NCBI GenBank assembly: GCA_033439765.1
Contig: JAULSN010000005.1
Coordinates: forward strand, 2,185,001 to 2,249,000
DNA from: Lasiosphaeria ovina
Lineage: Eukaryota; Ascomycota; Sordariomycetes; Sordariales; Lasiosphaeriaceae
Length of the DNA: 64,000 nucleotides
Direction of reading: 5' to 3'
Positions within the stretch are counted from its first letter, which is position 1. Every line of letters begins with the position of its first letter. Below, in pieces: positions 1 through 11,190 of the stretch. Below the pieces are notes generated by a model, which saw only the letters and a program-made list of their open reading frames with translations, was not told where the DNA came from and made no database searches. A program made the translations under genes and the position numbers.

Positions 1-3000
1 TGTGCAGTGGAATGAAAGGGTCCGACACGCTGGGAATAAGCAAGTAATAAAGAAAGAAAAAAAGGTCCAAAGTCTTTGCCGTAAACGTCCCAACTCCCAA
101 TTGTCGCGATGCCCTCTACGTACGTACAATAAAAACAAAGAAACAATGGATGGGCTCGCTAGCCACCTTAAATGCACATGAAGAGGGGTTGGCGCTAAAA
201 GTTGGGTTTGGGGCGGTGGGCGGATCCCGCACGTGGCGCCTTTATTTGACAAAAAATATTGAAGAACCCTCCGCAAGGAGGAGGGAGATGGATATCAGCA
301 GGAGCGGCCCTGATTTTTCGGTCGGGGATTTCTAACCCTTGGGTACCTACCTAAAATTTAGGGTTTAGATGGTGACAAACGGGCGCCTGATGCAGAAGGG
401 AGGCGGCCTGGATCAGGCCCGGCTTGCCTCGGAACAGACGGGGAAGACACAACAACAAAGACATGACAATGATTTCAAAATAGTACATATAATTATAAAA
501 AGGAGGCATTGAGGCTTCCAAGCTTGTCATAGGGGTGCATTCCGTATTACTTATTCCGTATTCCTGACGTGGTTCTCCGCTCCCTTGCCTTGATTTAGAA
601 TAGCGCAGGGGATCTCCAGTGCCGAGGCATTCCGATCCCACCCCGAAACCGCAGTCCCCTAAAAGGTGTACGTATCAAAAGTGGGAATGGGGAGAGACGA
701 AGAAGAAGAAGAAGCACAAAAAGAAGAACGAGATCCGAGAGACGATCTGTAGATGCTACATCACGGTCCCAGGGCAAGATATCAGCCTCCATGCTAAGCT
801 ATCACCCGGGAAAAGGATGCCCGCCCCAAAGAGACTCTAGCGAGGGACGGGACTGGATTGATGAGCGCGACTCGCGGCGCATCACTGGTCTCAGCTTTGT
901 CCTCGTTTGATCGGGGCCCCCCAAAAGCCCGCACGAGGCGAGATGGGATGAGGAAACACATATAAGAGACGAAAAGGCCATGTTCGGTTCCTCGCCTATA
1001 TTTCTGGCCCATAGAATATCCGCCAATCCGCTCCGGGGATCCGCTGTTACAAGAATCTTCCGCGCCAGCACTCGCTCGGCTCGTCCATCATGTCGTGCGG
1101 AGCCTGTGTCACGGGTCGATCAAGATCGAGAAAAATGCGGCCACGCTTGCCGTTCGCCAAGGCGACAAGTTACACCATGGTAATAGCGTCTCCCGCTGAC
1201 ATCCATAATAAGGTAGTGACAACAACCGAACCCATTCAATCAATCTGATAATCCCGCATATTACCCATATGGAGAGAGACACGGCGGCTTCTGCCCCCCC
1301 GGATGGATGATAGAGACGATGCACTACATAGTACTGTAGTTCTGGCATATAGTCTGGAAGCTATATCCCACGGGGGATATATGCGGTGTATCACTACGGC
1401 ATACCTTAGCGATGCATGCGAGACGTTTATTAAAAGGATGACGAACAGGTCCCCTTTCCCCGGGCGCTGCTAGGGATGGGGGGGGCGTGACGAAAGAGAG
1501 CGGGCCTGGATGGGAGGGGACTGCAGGCGGGGGCAGTCTGGGCTGCTGCCGATGTATCATCCCCAACCGACAAGCTGCGGGATTGGCAAGAAAAATAGGA
1601 AGAAAAAGAAAGCAAAAAAAAAAATAAGGCAAAGTCCGCGCACTTAATTCGTCCGGATGCGCTTCGGTGATGATCACGGGAGGGGACTAGCCGGGCATCA
1701 ATCAGGTGTTCGCACACACGCAAGCAAAATTGAATTGGGCGGCCGGGCGCGGGCAACGCCACCACACACCATCGCAGCTCTCCCTACCTTGCTTTTTGGC
1801 TATGTCTTGGGTTCTGCAGCGTGCAGTCTGCAGTTTGCATCACCTCCGGGACGTCTGTCCGGGTGTGCTGATGATGCCCAAGAGTTTTAGGCCCCCCCCC
1901 CTCCCCTTCCCTGCCCGGGATGGATCAGCATCCACAAAAGAAAAGGACGCAAAGGGGAGAGCGCCGAAGACTGCCAGCCGAGCCATCATCACCGTCCGGG
2001 TCCGAAGAGGGGATGGGGGGGCCAAACGGAATGGAGAGGAGGTGGAGGTGGGAGGGCCGGTGCAGAGAATATTGGGTGACGGGTGATGAGAAGCGACGAA
2101 CCTACCGTACGCTCCCCCCTCCGATATGCTTGCCATCCCGGGCTGCACCTCATTCTCACGCATATGCAGGCGCCGTTGATGGAAGGTGGGTTTCCCTGTG
2201 TCTTATTCGCCAGGCTGAGAGACTTTGGTCGGCTTCAGTGTCGAGCCAGTCATCCCACGGACCGCACACGAAAGAGGCTGATGGTGGGAAATCTGGGCCC
2301 TTTTGCCTTGAACGTTTGGACTTTGGTGCTTCTGTGGTGGTGGGGGGGGAGTGGGAGTCATTTCGCACAAGGGTGGTAAGGGGGGGGGGGGGGTGAGCCC
2401 GAAGAGGGAGGGGGTTGGGTCGGTCGGTGCGGAGATCCTTTTGTGGATAGGACAGATGCAGGCAGGGGAGGGGACCCGTGGAGGTGTGCAGGGCCAGCGC
2501 AGGCCTTGCAGGACGCTGCCGTGTGCAGCAAGGGATGACAGGGAGTGGGTTGGCGGCACAGGATGGAAGTCGGGTGGGACGGGGAAAAAAAGCTGTTGTC
2601 TTGGAGCATCAATCAACCTTGCCGCCACTTTTACCCTGTCACCGCATCACGGCTTCCCTGGTGAACAGAGCGCCTGCCTTAGCTAAGCAAGCTTCTGACG
2701 CCGAAGGGACCGGATGGTCACGTGCTCGTCCATGTGTGTTAGGGCGCAGATCTTGAGGCGACAAGCTCTCAATTGGGAGACTATGGCCTGATAAGGAAAT
2801 CCTGGCGAGGTGTCCGCCTCTCGCTCGTTCCTGGACCAGAGCGCTGCTAGTATCGGGCTTTTTCTCGGCCCGTTAGATGAAAGAGGTTCAGATACTCGCG
2901 ATAAATATCAAGCGATTTTTCTCTTGTGCCCGAGATGCGCTTGTGCTAGCTTGCGTCGAGCTTCTTTCAGCCCAATCCAAATAGAGGCGTTGTGATAATT

Positions 3001-6000
3001 CAGCCCTCGCTTGTTTATTAGATTGGTTCTGGCAAAAGGGTTCCTGCCAAATTACTTGAAATATTATAGCTCGAAGCGGACTTGAATGGAGACTAGCGAT
3101 AAGAGACATGGGGAGGCCTTGAAACAAGATCTAATCCATTTATATCGTAGTTTCCAGACGGATAGTTAGATAGGTTATGCCATGGTAGTGTTGATATCCG
3201 TATCGCACTTACAATTAAACCAGGGCCGAAGTGTGTTCAGAACGGGATGCTATTGCGGATGCGGAGCTTCCCCCTTTTCAATGGTTCATCTTTCCCTTGG
3301 CTCAGCTCGCAGGTTCTTGGATCCTTGGCGATGTTCGCCTGAGAGCATTTCTCCGCCTCTACACCATTTGCATGGCATGTAGGTCGGGCCTGCAGATTTC
3401 ACTTCACCTGCCGAGCGAGTTTGGCAAAAGCACGTAGAAGCGGTCACCTATCTACGTAATATCATTTTCTAGACCCTGTGTCAGATTGCGATGCGACGTG
3501 TGAGCCCTTTGTCTCGCCTGTTTTTGCGCGTGCGATCCAGCAAGCGCAGCGGTGCGGCGGCAATTCTGCCTCATATTCTCGCACATCCAATCTTACCCAA
3601 CGGCTGGCATGCCTGTGACGTCGTTGTTCTAGAGACACACTATTGTTTCCGGTTGAACCCCAGTGCATTTTCCGATCCCGACTCGAGCTCGACTCGGGCA
3701 CAAAATAAACCTGAGGTGAGGCTCGGAACATCTCTGCCGATCAGAAGTCACCGGAAATTCTGGCACAGACAATGTGGTCTCGCTTCACAGCTGCAGCCCA
3801 TCCATGGGCTAAGGTATCCGAAGCTGCTAGCACGTGCGTGTGAGGTAAAATTGTTTGGGGGATGGTGCCTTCCCCATCTTTACCCGATTCGGCACTCGCC
3901 CAGAAAACGCCCAGAGTGTTTGAATCACCCAACCCTTGGATTTAAAAAGCCCGTAGCTTTCGGCCCCCCCTTTCCCCCAAAGAAAGCTGAACCGAAGGGT
4001 GGGAGAAAAACTACCGAGCGGGCCTGTTCCGCCGTTCTCCATACTCCGACCACCACAAACAAAAATGCTATCGCTGCGACGGGACAAATGCCATTCTACA
4101 GACTCTTTTCAAATGCACATGATGGAAGGTAAATAAAGATCCAACCAACGGGGCTATTTATTTTAAAATCGGCACCATGGCCGCGCTCAACTCGGCCCGG
4201 CCGCTTTTGGGACCTGCTTAGCGACGCTCTACCTTCCCTCCTCACGGCAACGGAATGAATGCGGAGTATCAAGGGGGTTGCTTAGAGGGGGGGGCTCGGA
4301 CGGGCGGTTCGCTGGATGTGGGAGGAGCCAGCCCAGTCCAGGGCAGGGCAGGGCAGCCAGCCCGCTGCTTTTTTTCCTTGGACCTGCAAGGATTTGCGGC
4401 GGAGCGCAGGTGTGGACAGATCGAATCGCCCGGCGCAGAGGTGTGTCGTCTCAAACAGGGCGCGGGCCACACAGGCCCAGAAAACCTTTCCCGGCGGCGC
4501 TGCTGCTGGCCCGCTCGCACATGGGTTTAGGTTCCTGTTGGCCGCTGGCCAGTCCCTAGCCTAAGGCAGGAATGTCAGGGAGGAGCTACCCCGTATATGT
4601 CGGGTGCTCCGCGCCAGGCACCCAACCCGAGTCCCGCTGGTGATTAGTAGCCTCGTCAGCTGCAAGTTCCTTTCCCTAGAGAAGTGTGACTTTACCATGA
4701 GCTGTTTTTATATATGTATACCTATCCCGCAAGTCCACTTAGTTCGGCTTTGACTTCCATAAATCCATGGATGGTGGCCAACATGTCCCAGCCCCTCGCG
4801 CCTGCTCACCTGAGAGGGACGAAGGAATGCCATTGCCGTTGAAATGATGACGGTAGCTCCTTCCTGCTCCGTATCTTACTAGTACTGTACGAGGTTAAGT
4901 TGTTTATCGGACGACCAGAAAAACCTTGTTGGCTTGCGAAGCTGCAGCCTCCCGGCTCGAAAGGTCTTTTTTTTTTCTTTTCCCCAGCCTACTTAGGACA
5001 AGTGGAGGTGAAGTCATGGGGTGTTGGCTCCTCCGAGACCTTCCTTCCCTTTTTCCTTTCCACCGCACCGCAGTGGAGTTGTGGAACATTGCATCATGTC
5101 GCCGCTGGTGTTGTTTGTTTGAGACAGCGACATTGTCCATCCATCCTTTCCTTCCCCCCTCCTCTCACACGCCTGCCAGGGAGGCTGGAACAAACTGTGG
5201 ACGGGTACGGGGTACGTGTATTTCTGTGGTGCAGGAAACCAAAATGTTTGACACAACGGCCGACCGGGCGGGCGGCCGACGGTCTCGATTTTGCAGATGA
5301 TGGCCGTCGGGTCTGCCCAACGCGACGGGTCCGACAACAGAGACGAGGCGCAGGCGGCTGTAACAAGGTGGCGGCTTGGTTTGGTCTTGTCCCCTTGGCG
5401 GAACCGAGGGGAAAAGGCCCGGCCAAGACTAACAGCGGCGCGGATCGGTTGACAAGTCGTCCGCGCCGCCCAAGTGTGCGGCTTGCCGTTCCGGGGTAAT
5501 TATGTTTCACCCTTGTGTATGACGTGTGCGTTTGTACCACAGGGCACGAAGTAGGCACATTCCAAAATACGGACTTGAAGAAGGGGGGGTGTGTGTTTGT
5601 CGCCTTCGGTGTTTGTCGTGCGCGGACTCACCCCCTGTGAGGCCGAAGAAAGGGGGCGGTGCCCAAGGAAGAAAGAAGAAAAACATTCCGGATTACACCG
5701 CTTCTCTCACTCAAGCTTTATTGCCTACAGAGTGTGTACGCTCTAATTAGGTATATCTCCAGCACCCTCCCAGCGCTGAGCCCTTTTGCTTTTCGATAAC
5801 TTATAACTTAGCCTCTCGCGGGGGGTCGCTCAAGCACGCAATTGGCTCGCTCACAGATGGCCGCGAGAGTCTGCCCATCCCCAGACGGAATTATCGGTGT
5901 CAGACGGCGAACTGTCGGAAGAGCTAATGCCGTCAGCCTTTCCCATCAGACATGCATGCAAGTGGAGGTGGTATCCACCCGCGCCGCCACCGCCGCCCGC

Positions 6001-7067
6001 GCCGCCGCCAGGCTGACGACCGGGGCGCAAGGACCGGACCGGCAGAGTTTTGCGCATCGTCACACAGGAGGAGGCGAGGACTGCGGCAGATATGCCTCCT
6101 CGGCTAGGCTGAGAGTATAAATATATGCATGGTAGATATGTCCAGTCGCGTTGTCGAGAGCCATCATGCCAGTGTTTACCTACCTTGATAGCGTCCTCCC
6201 TTGGTGTCCGCAGGAGTTGCCATGAGGTGATTACCGTCCATGGAAACCTTGTCTCGGCAGCCACCAACCTAGCTCTTGATGCAAGGCAAAACTCAAAGTG
6301 ACGCAAAACCCCATCAAAGTAAACAGCCACGTACCTGGTTTCCAACCAACCCCTTTTCTATGAGGCTAGAGCCGCCTCATCTACTGCCGACCCACCATGT
6401 CATCCACATCTGTCTTGAACAGAACGCTCTTTCCACTGCTGCTCGAACCTACAAGAAGCCACGGCGCCAAGCAGAAAAGCCTAGACGTATATAACTCCCA
6501 TCGCGCCAAAGTTTATCCTAGATGCTAGTACCCACCGCTCAGAACCTGCTCTTTGGTTCCGCACCATATTTAACGGCGGTCTTTGCTTGAGGCTTCCCAA
6601 AACATGCTCAGGCCACTTAACCCCCGGCATCCGCTGAGTTTGTGACGTCGGCTGTTGACTTGCACATGCCGGAACGGGCCGAGCTGGTTTGCTGCGACTA
6701 GCCGCTAGACTCTAGAGCAAATGAAGAGACTTGCGAGCTGTGCATCCGGACTGCTGGTCTCTTGTCAGCGAAAATGCAAGAGACAAGAGAACCCCGAAAC
6801 GGGAACGTCTCTCTGACTTCACTCAGCGACCTGCCGTCTGTCTCGGCCAAGGAGAAGTCTTCTGAGCCGTCATCCCTCTTGCGCTTCTGACGGGTAAAAG
6901 AGCAATGTCAAGAGTGTTTCGGCAGCCTTTGTCTCTCCATCGAAGAGTGAGATGCCCTCCTTTTTAGCAGATGGCCATTAGCCCCAGTGGTAGGTTGCGA
7001 TCGTTTAGTTTGGACCGGCGGAGGGTGTCACCGGTAGAAGCATATAGCGACGGCGAACAGTGTCGAG
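1..7067. other. Gene-free region, no supported gene
   Basis: I see no coding region with a recognisable domain, a consistent codon pattern or a believable intron chain in this 7 kb. The open frames present, the longest about 200 residues at 4900-5499 and 3491-4132, are low in complexity, rich in Arg, Pro and Cys, and end at random. The stretch contains G-rich and purine-rich tracts, including a run of 14 G near 2380-2393 and a poly-A run near 1614-1624. It may include promoter or untranslated sequence of genes outside the window on the left, but nothing in the sequence shows this. Confidence 0.6.
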
Positions 7068-8499
7068 ATGGCTCGCCAGATAAGAGAAGGTAAACATCGC
7101 ACGAGAGCGCCCAAGTTATACATGGACAATGTCATGGAACTGGCAGAGCTTATGGCCGGACTCGGCCTAAAGTCCCGCGTCCGGGCGTTACCGGTCGTCA
7201 GCTTCTTATCGATAGACTTTGACTGGATAGAGGCCCTGCTGGATGAGGCCCTGCCGTTAGACCGGACTCGGTTCCTCTGGTATATATGCCTGAGCGCGCC
7301 CTTGGGCTGGGCATCATCACTGCGGTACGTTTCTGTCCCCCTCCTAGTCTATGCCAACTCCCTTGCGCAACCCGTACCAACGTTCTATCTCATATAGGGT
7401 CCTGGCTTCGGCAAGATAACCGCGCTCTCCGTGGTGACGTTGGCTATGTAGCGGTCCCTAGGATAGGTCCTGTGCTCGGCGCCGTCGTACGTCGCTACCT
7501 CCAATTTCGCGGAGCGCCTAGACCGCGTAACGACGGCTGTGACGGATCGTCACAACGAGCGGCAGCCTAGCAACCGTCATACCCGGTATGCGCTCGTAAC
7601 CCGGGCTTATAACATCCGGGAGGAGCTCGCGGCGGTGTCCTACCTACTCGCCCGACCAGCGGGGGGCGAGGAGTACTGCCGGCAGTAGCTAGGCAAAGCG
7701 TCTAACTAGCGCCTACACCTATCGCTCGCGTTCTGGACGCTCGTCGTCCTCGGATCGCCTATAGTCCGGAGTACTAGGGCCCACGAGGCGGAAATCATCG
7801 GCGACCTCCAGGCTGAGATCACGGCCAACCCTGGTATCCTATACTAGCTACGGCGGGTCGTAGTCGGGGAAAAAACCCTGGAAGAGTTCCGGGGTAAAGG
7901 GCACGACCTCGAGGCGACGAAGACCGCCACCCTTGAGTTGATGCGCAAGATCGTCGCGCGGCCAGACCTCCTCTGCACGACACCCGCCGCCGCCGACAAC
8001 GTCGCAGAGTACCGCAGCTTCAAGACGAAGCTGTCCAAGGCCGTCAGCACTAACGAAGCGGCAAATATGAACCGCTACGACTCGGCCTCCCTCTGGGGAA
8101 ATACGCTGCTCCCTTGCCTGCTCGGGGGTGACTCGATATAGCTACCGCCTTTCGTCGGGTCGGCGGGCGAGAAGGACAGCGACGGCAACGTCATCCACCG
8201 GCTGGCGGAAGACGCCGCCATCGCGTATATCGACAGGCTGCGGAATACCGGTATACCGGCTCAAGCAGCAGCTCCGGATGGCGGAGGGGCTTTTCGACAT
8301 GGTCGCCGAGGCCTACCCGTCGGCCGACTTTACATACGCGTCCTCGTGCGCCGTCGGCCTTAACAAATTCGCCATCGGCCGCGACCGAGAGAAGTTCCTC
8401 CTCCGCAGGTTCCCTCATGCCCGCGCCTCGCCGACCAGGCGGCTCTCCCCTTTCTTCGTCCACGTTAGCAGGGTCGGCTATATCTAGGCGCCGGCGGCC
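7068..8499 (+). pseudogene. RIP-degraded superfamily 1 (DNA2/NAM7/UPF1-like) helicase pseudogene
   Basis: Read across its breaks this is a P-loop helicase. A leader segment with SFLSIDFDWIEALL (about 7200-7240) precedes ALGLGIITA (7295-7324). An intron with GTACGT and CATATAG ends (7325-7397) follows, then the Walker A GPGFGK (7398-7415) and a CSAPS..ATSNFAERL motif Ia region. The Walker B region is NEAANMNRYD with WGNTLLPCLLGGD and a GD-x-x-QLPP-type motif III (about 8055-8150). A segment RLKQQLRMAEGLFDMV (about 8260-8305) fits motif IV. The frame is broken near 7280 and near 8245. Many stops stand where the family has Gln or Trp: TAG at the Gln of GD..QLPP, after TLAM, in LG-x-V, after CRQ, and at SN-x-RLH. 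CAG-to-TAG and TGG-to-TAG are the changes RIP makes (CpA to TpA). The family identity rests on recalled motifs of multicopy Sordariomycete helicases; the decay is seen directly. Confidence 0.8.
7325..7397 (+). other. Relic intron inside the helicase pseudogene
   Basis: A GTACGT donor follows the ALGLGIITA segment, and a CATATAG acceptor lies directly before the GPGFGK Walker A codons. Joining the two sides restores the continuous nucleotide-binding motif, so the copy derives from a spliced gene and not from a retrocopy. Confidence 0.6.
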
Positions 8500-8521
8500 T
8501 AATACGAGGCGGCCACTAACC

Positions 8522-8906
8522 AGGTGCCCCACCAAGTCAAGGCTCCCACAGCATGTCTTCTACTTCCGAGACGGCGTTTCCGAGGGGCAGTTCATTCACG
8601 TCATAGAGTACGAGTAGTACGAGCAAACCAAGAAGGTCTTCCAGCTCGTCACCAATACGATTCCAAAGATCACTATCATTATCGCGACCAAACGCCACTA
8701 TTTAGGCGGGGATCCGAGAAAGGCCCTCGCGGAGCCGGACCCCTCGTAAACGACAACGGGACGATAAGAATGGAAACCCTCTACCCGGAAAGCTAGTAGA
8801 GCGTGAGGTAACTCACCCCTTCTACTACGACTTCTACTTGTACTCTTATATAGCGATTAAAGACACCGCTCAGCTCGTATACTGTACGTTCAAGCACACT
8901 ATATAG
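8522..8906 (+). pseudogene. Argonaute PIWI-domain remnant (C-terminal half), RIP-degraded
   Basis: Starting about 8522, in a frame different from the helicase, the translation reads LPQHVFYFRDGVSEGQF (about 8543-8596). This is the Argonaute PIWI motif holding one catalytic Asp (RDG). It continues with IPKITIIIATKRHY (about 8665-8702), the family KIT..V.KRHH segment. After another frame change near 8705-8760 it reads KNGNPLPGKLVERE then THPFYYDFYL (8763-8850), ending in TAG at 8904. Functional Argonautes have an SH motif after DFYL that supplies the last catalytic residue. Here it is SY, and KRHH and the HY of the final strand are also changed to Tyr-type residues, each explained by CAY-to-TAY. 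Only the second half of PIWI is present; PAZ, MID and the start of PIWI are not seen. It is dead as a coding gene. Confidence 0.82.
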
Positions 8907-9331
8907 TAGGTCTAGGGAAGGGGGGGGCGAGGAATCTAAATAGGAAGAGGATATTTTACTAGTATATAATAAGATAGGTATTAGGCGTATAATATAATTC
9001 TAATTTCCCTAAGTCTTATATACCTCGTAGTATTAATACGTAAGCATATCTCGTACGCGATCGCGTACGGGATCTACTTTTTGTATAGTTAAATAAGAGG
9101 TACCTTACGTAGACGTAATTACCTACCTAGTAATAGTCCAAGCAAAGAGATTGGTCCCTTCCCTTTAGATAAAAACCACGAGGCGTAAGTATTTTTCACA
9201 ACAGCAGAGTGACTGATAGACCAAAATCATATCATATAATATTCGAGTGGAAGACCAGCTCCCACCCCTGGACTTTGATTCTAAGCTTTGAATAAAGAGA
9301 AATAACCGACATCAGGTCGCCTGTTTCCCGG
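8907..9331. other. AT-rich TA-dinucleotide-rich block downstream of the PIWI remnant
   Basis: Composition changes sharply here, to runs such as TAGTATATAATAAG and many TA steps, unlike the GC-rich flanks. This is the appearance of heavily RIP-mutated repeat DNA. No frame longer than a few dozen codons is open. It is probably the strongly mutated remainder of the duplicated unit that also contains the helicase and PIWI remnants. Confidence 0.55.
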
Positions 9332-9427
9332 TTGGTAATAGGTAGGTACCTTTACCTTTACCTACCTAGGTATGCCCTGCATTCCTCAACCAGTCTTCTC
9401 TTCTTATCAGGGCCTTGTTCCACCTAC

Positions 9428-9628
9428 TTACTTACCTCCCCTCTTCTTCTTCGCGGCCTCGACGGCAGCCAATTCAGCGACCCTGTCAGCCTCTTTCTTC
9501 GCCGCCTTCCTCGCTTTCTTGGCTTTTCTATCCAGCTTTCCCTTTGCCCGCCTTGCTTGCAGGGCCGTCTCGTTCTCGGGGTTCCTGAGGACCTCGGTAG
9601 CGACACTGTTGCTCTGCACGTAGTGCAT
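9428..9628 (-). CDS. Possible Lys/Ala-rich C-terminal coding fragment, unknown
   Basis: A 66-residue frame on the minus strand ends in an amphipathic basic stretch (KGKLDRKAKKARKAA, then AKKKRGGK). The same frame stays open upstream, without a Met, to a stop near 9786, giving about 53 more residues rich in Ser, Thr and Ala. This fits the last exon or a remnant of a larger gene better than a complete protein, but no upstream exon could be placed. I do not recognise the family. It may be a chance frame. Confidence 0.22.
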   Translation of the reverse strand: MHYVQSNSVATEVLRNPENETALQARRAKGKLDRKAKKARKAAKKEADRVAELAAVEAAKKKRGGK

Positions 9629-9786
9629 CGTGTAGAACTTGCTCTCCCCCCGCAGGCTGGGGGTTGAAAGGCGGATGGTAGTGTGGGGTGGTTTTGCCGT
9701 GCTCGTCGAGGCCGCGCTGCTCGAGGCGCCAGCGGCGCTGGTTGAGAGGCTGTCACGGTGGTGCCGCCGCCGTGCGGGCCATTCCT

Positions 9787-11190
9787 AGATGTTGGTTGGC
9801 GCTTAGAGTGTCCAACACGAAATTATTATCACGAACACGGACCGCATTTTTTTTTTCTTTTACTGTATGAGAAGTGGGATGAGGCAAGTTTGAATTGTTG
9901 TTCACTCACATAACCTCGGCCTGGTCAAAGGTCATCGGCCCGAAACCTCCCCACCGGCCTCCTGCGCTTTGTGTTTGGTGGACGTTCCAGGTATGAGTGC
10001 TGGATTATTTGAAGGAGTCCTCTACAAGGTGTTGGTTCCGGCTCTTCCAGGTCTGGTCGCAGGTAGCATTCCATGTAACGTTGAAAGGCATGTTGACGGT
10101 GTTTGGCTTTGAATTCCCGAGCTACTAGTAGAGTTGGACGAGAAACAGAAAATGGTGAAGACGGAGAGAGTTGAGGATGCTTGATTCTGGATGCTGAATA
10201 CCAGACCTCGACTCGATATCGAGAGGCATTTATACCAGGCCAAAGCCCACAATGCACGGCCGACGGTTTGGCCGTGATGATATTGCGGCTGTCCATCCAG
10301 CTGCTGAAACTACCAAGGGCGTGGAAACATGTCAGCCGGCCCCAACGGCATCCACACAAGAGAGACCTTGCCTGACATGAAGATGGTGTTGGCATGGACT
10401 CTGGGCTTAGATGAGGCCGTCTTGCTCACTCAAAAGGACATGCTTGTTTCCAACAGAGGCCTGTCTCGAGGCTGTGACAGGCCAGTTGGCTCTGTTTCTA
10501 CGAGCTTCCTGGACTTTGTGCCGCCATTGTCCCTTGCAATCAAGGCCTTCCAGGTTTCAATCATGACGACCATGTGAGAGACAGACGGCCGCTCAGCATT
10601 GTGCCTCGCTCGGTACAGTGAGATCTAAACTGGGCCTGGGGTGATTGTTATTGAATCAGTTGGAGCTGGAGCTGGAGCATCTCAGGTGCCTATTTTCAGA
10701 TCTTTTCAGACCCCACTGTTCGTGTTCCAGATGTTGCCGTATTGTGCCATCCAGCGAGGGAGATATAACCGGGGCCGGGGATGATGGTTACTGATTGATC
10801 AAGGCGGAGCATGCTATTTCCAGGCCCAAGTGTTCCAGGTATCGAGCATAGTATCTCGGGATGGCCGGCCCACTGACTGACTGGCTTCGCAACAAAAGTC
10901 GAGTTGTTTCGGACTACGTAGTCAGCGGGCGCAAAGAGTCAGTGACGTAACAAGGAAGCAGGCTGCCTCGGATTTATAAGGGATTTCCATACCTATCCAG
11001 GCCATGACACCCTCGTCGCATTCCCCATTCCCCTTCCATAGATGTCAACTGAACTGGAGCGCCGCCATCAGCGTCACCATCCAGCGAGCGAAGGTCAGGC
11101 GACAGACGCGGCAAAGCCAGCAAGCGCTCAAACAAACAACAACACCTAAGCAGCCACAAAGCACACAACACCAAGCAACGGCCCCAACAA
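9787..11190. other. No supported gene; imperfect internal similarity
   Basis: No domain or consistent exon set was found. Two stretches near 10628-10690 and 10765-10830 share an interrupted similarity (GGGCC-GGGG-TGAT then a TGATTGA/ATTGAATCA segment then GGAGC), so a degraded short duplication is possible. The last part, up to the kinase start codon at 11191, may be the original promoter of the broken kinase. Confidence 0.35.

Noticed and set aside
3491..4132. 213-codon plus-strand frame
   Set aside because: Low-complexity, no recognisable motif, and surrounded by non-coding DNA.
4900..5499. 199-codon plus-strand frame
   Set aside because: No family character, many Cys/Arg/Trp in a random pattern, no supporting introns or start context.
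9925..10395. 156-codon minus-strand frame and an 82-codon plus-strand frame beside it
   Set aside because: Neither shows a domain, signal peptide or intron structure; the region looks non-coding.
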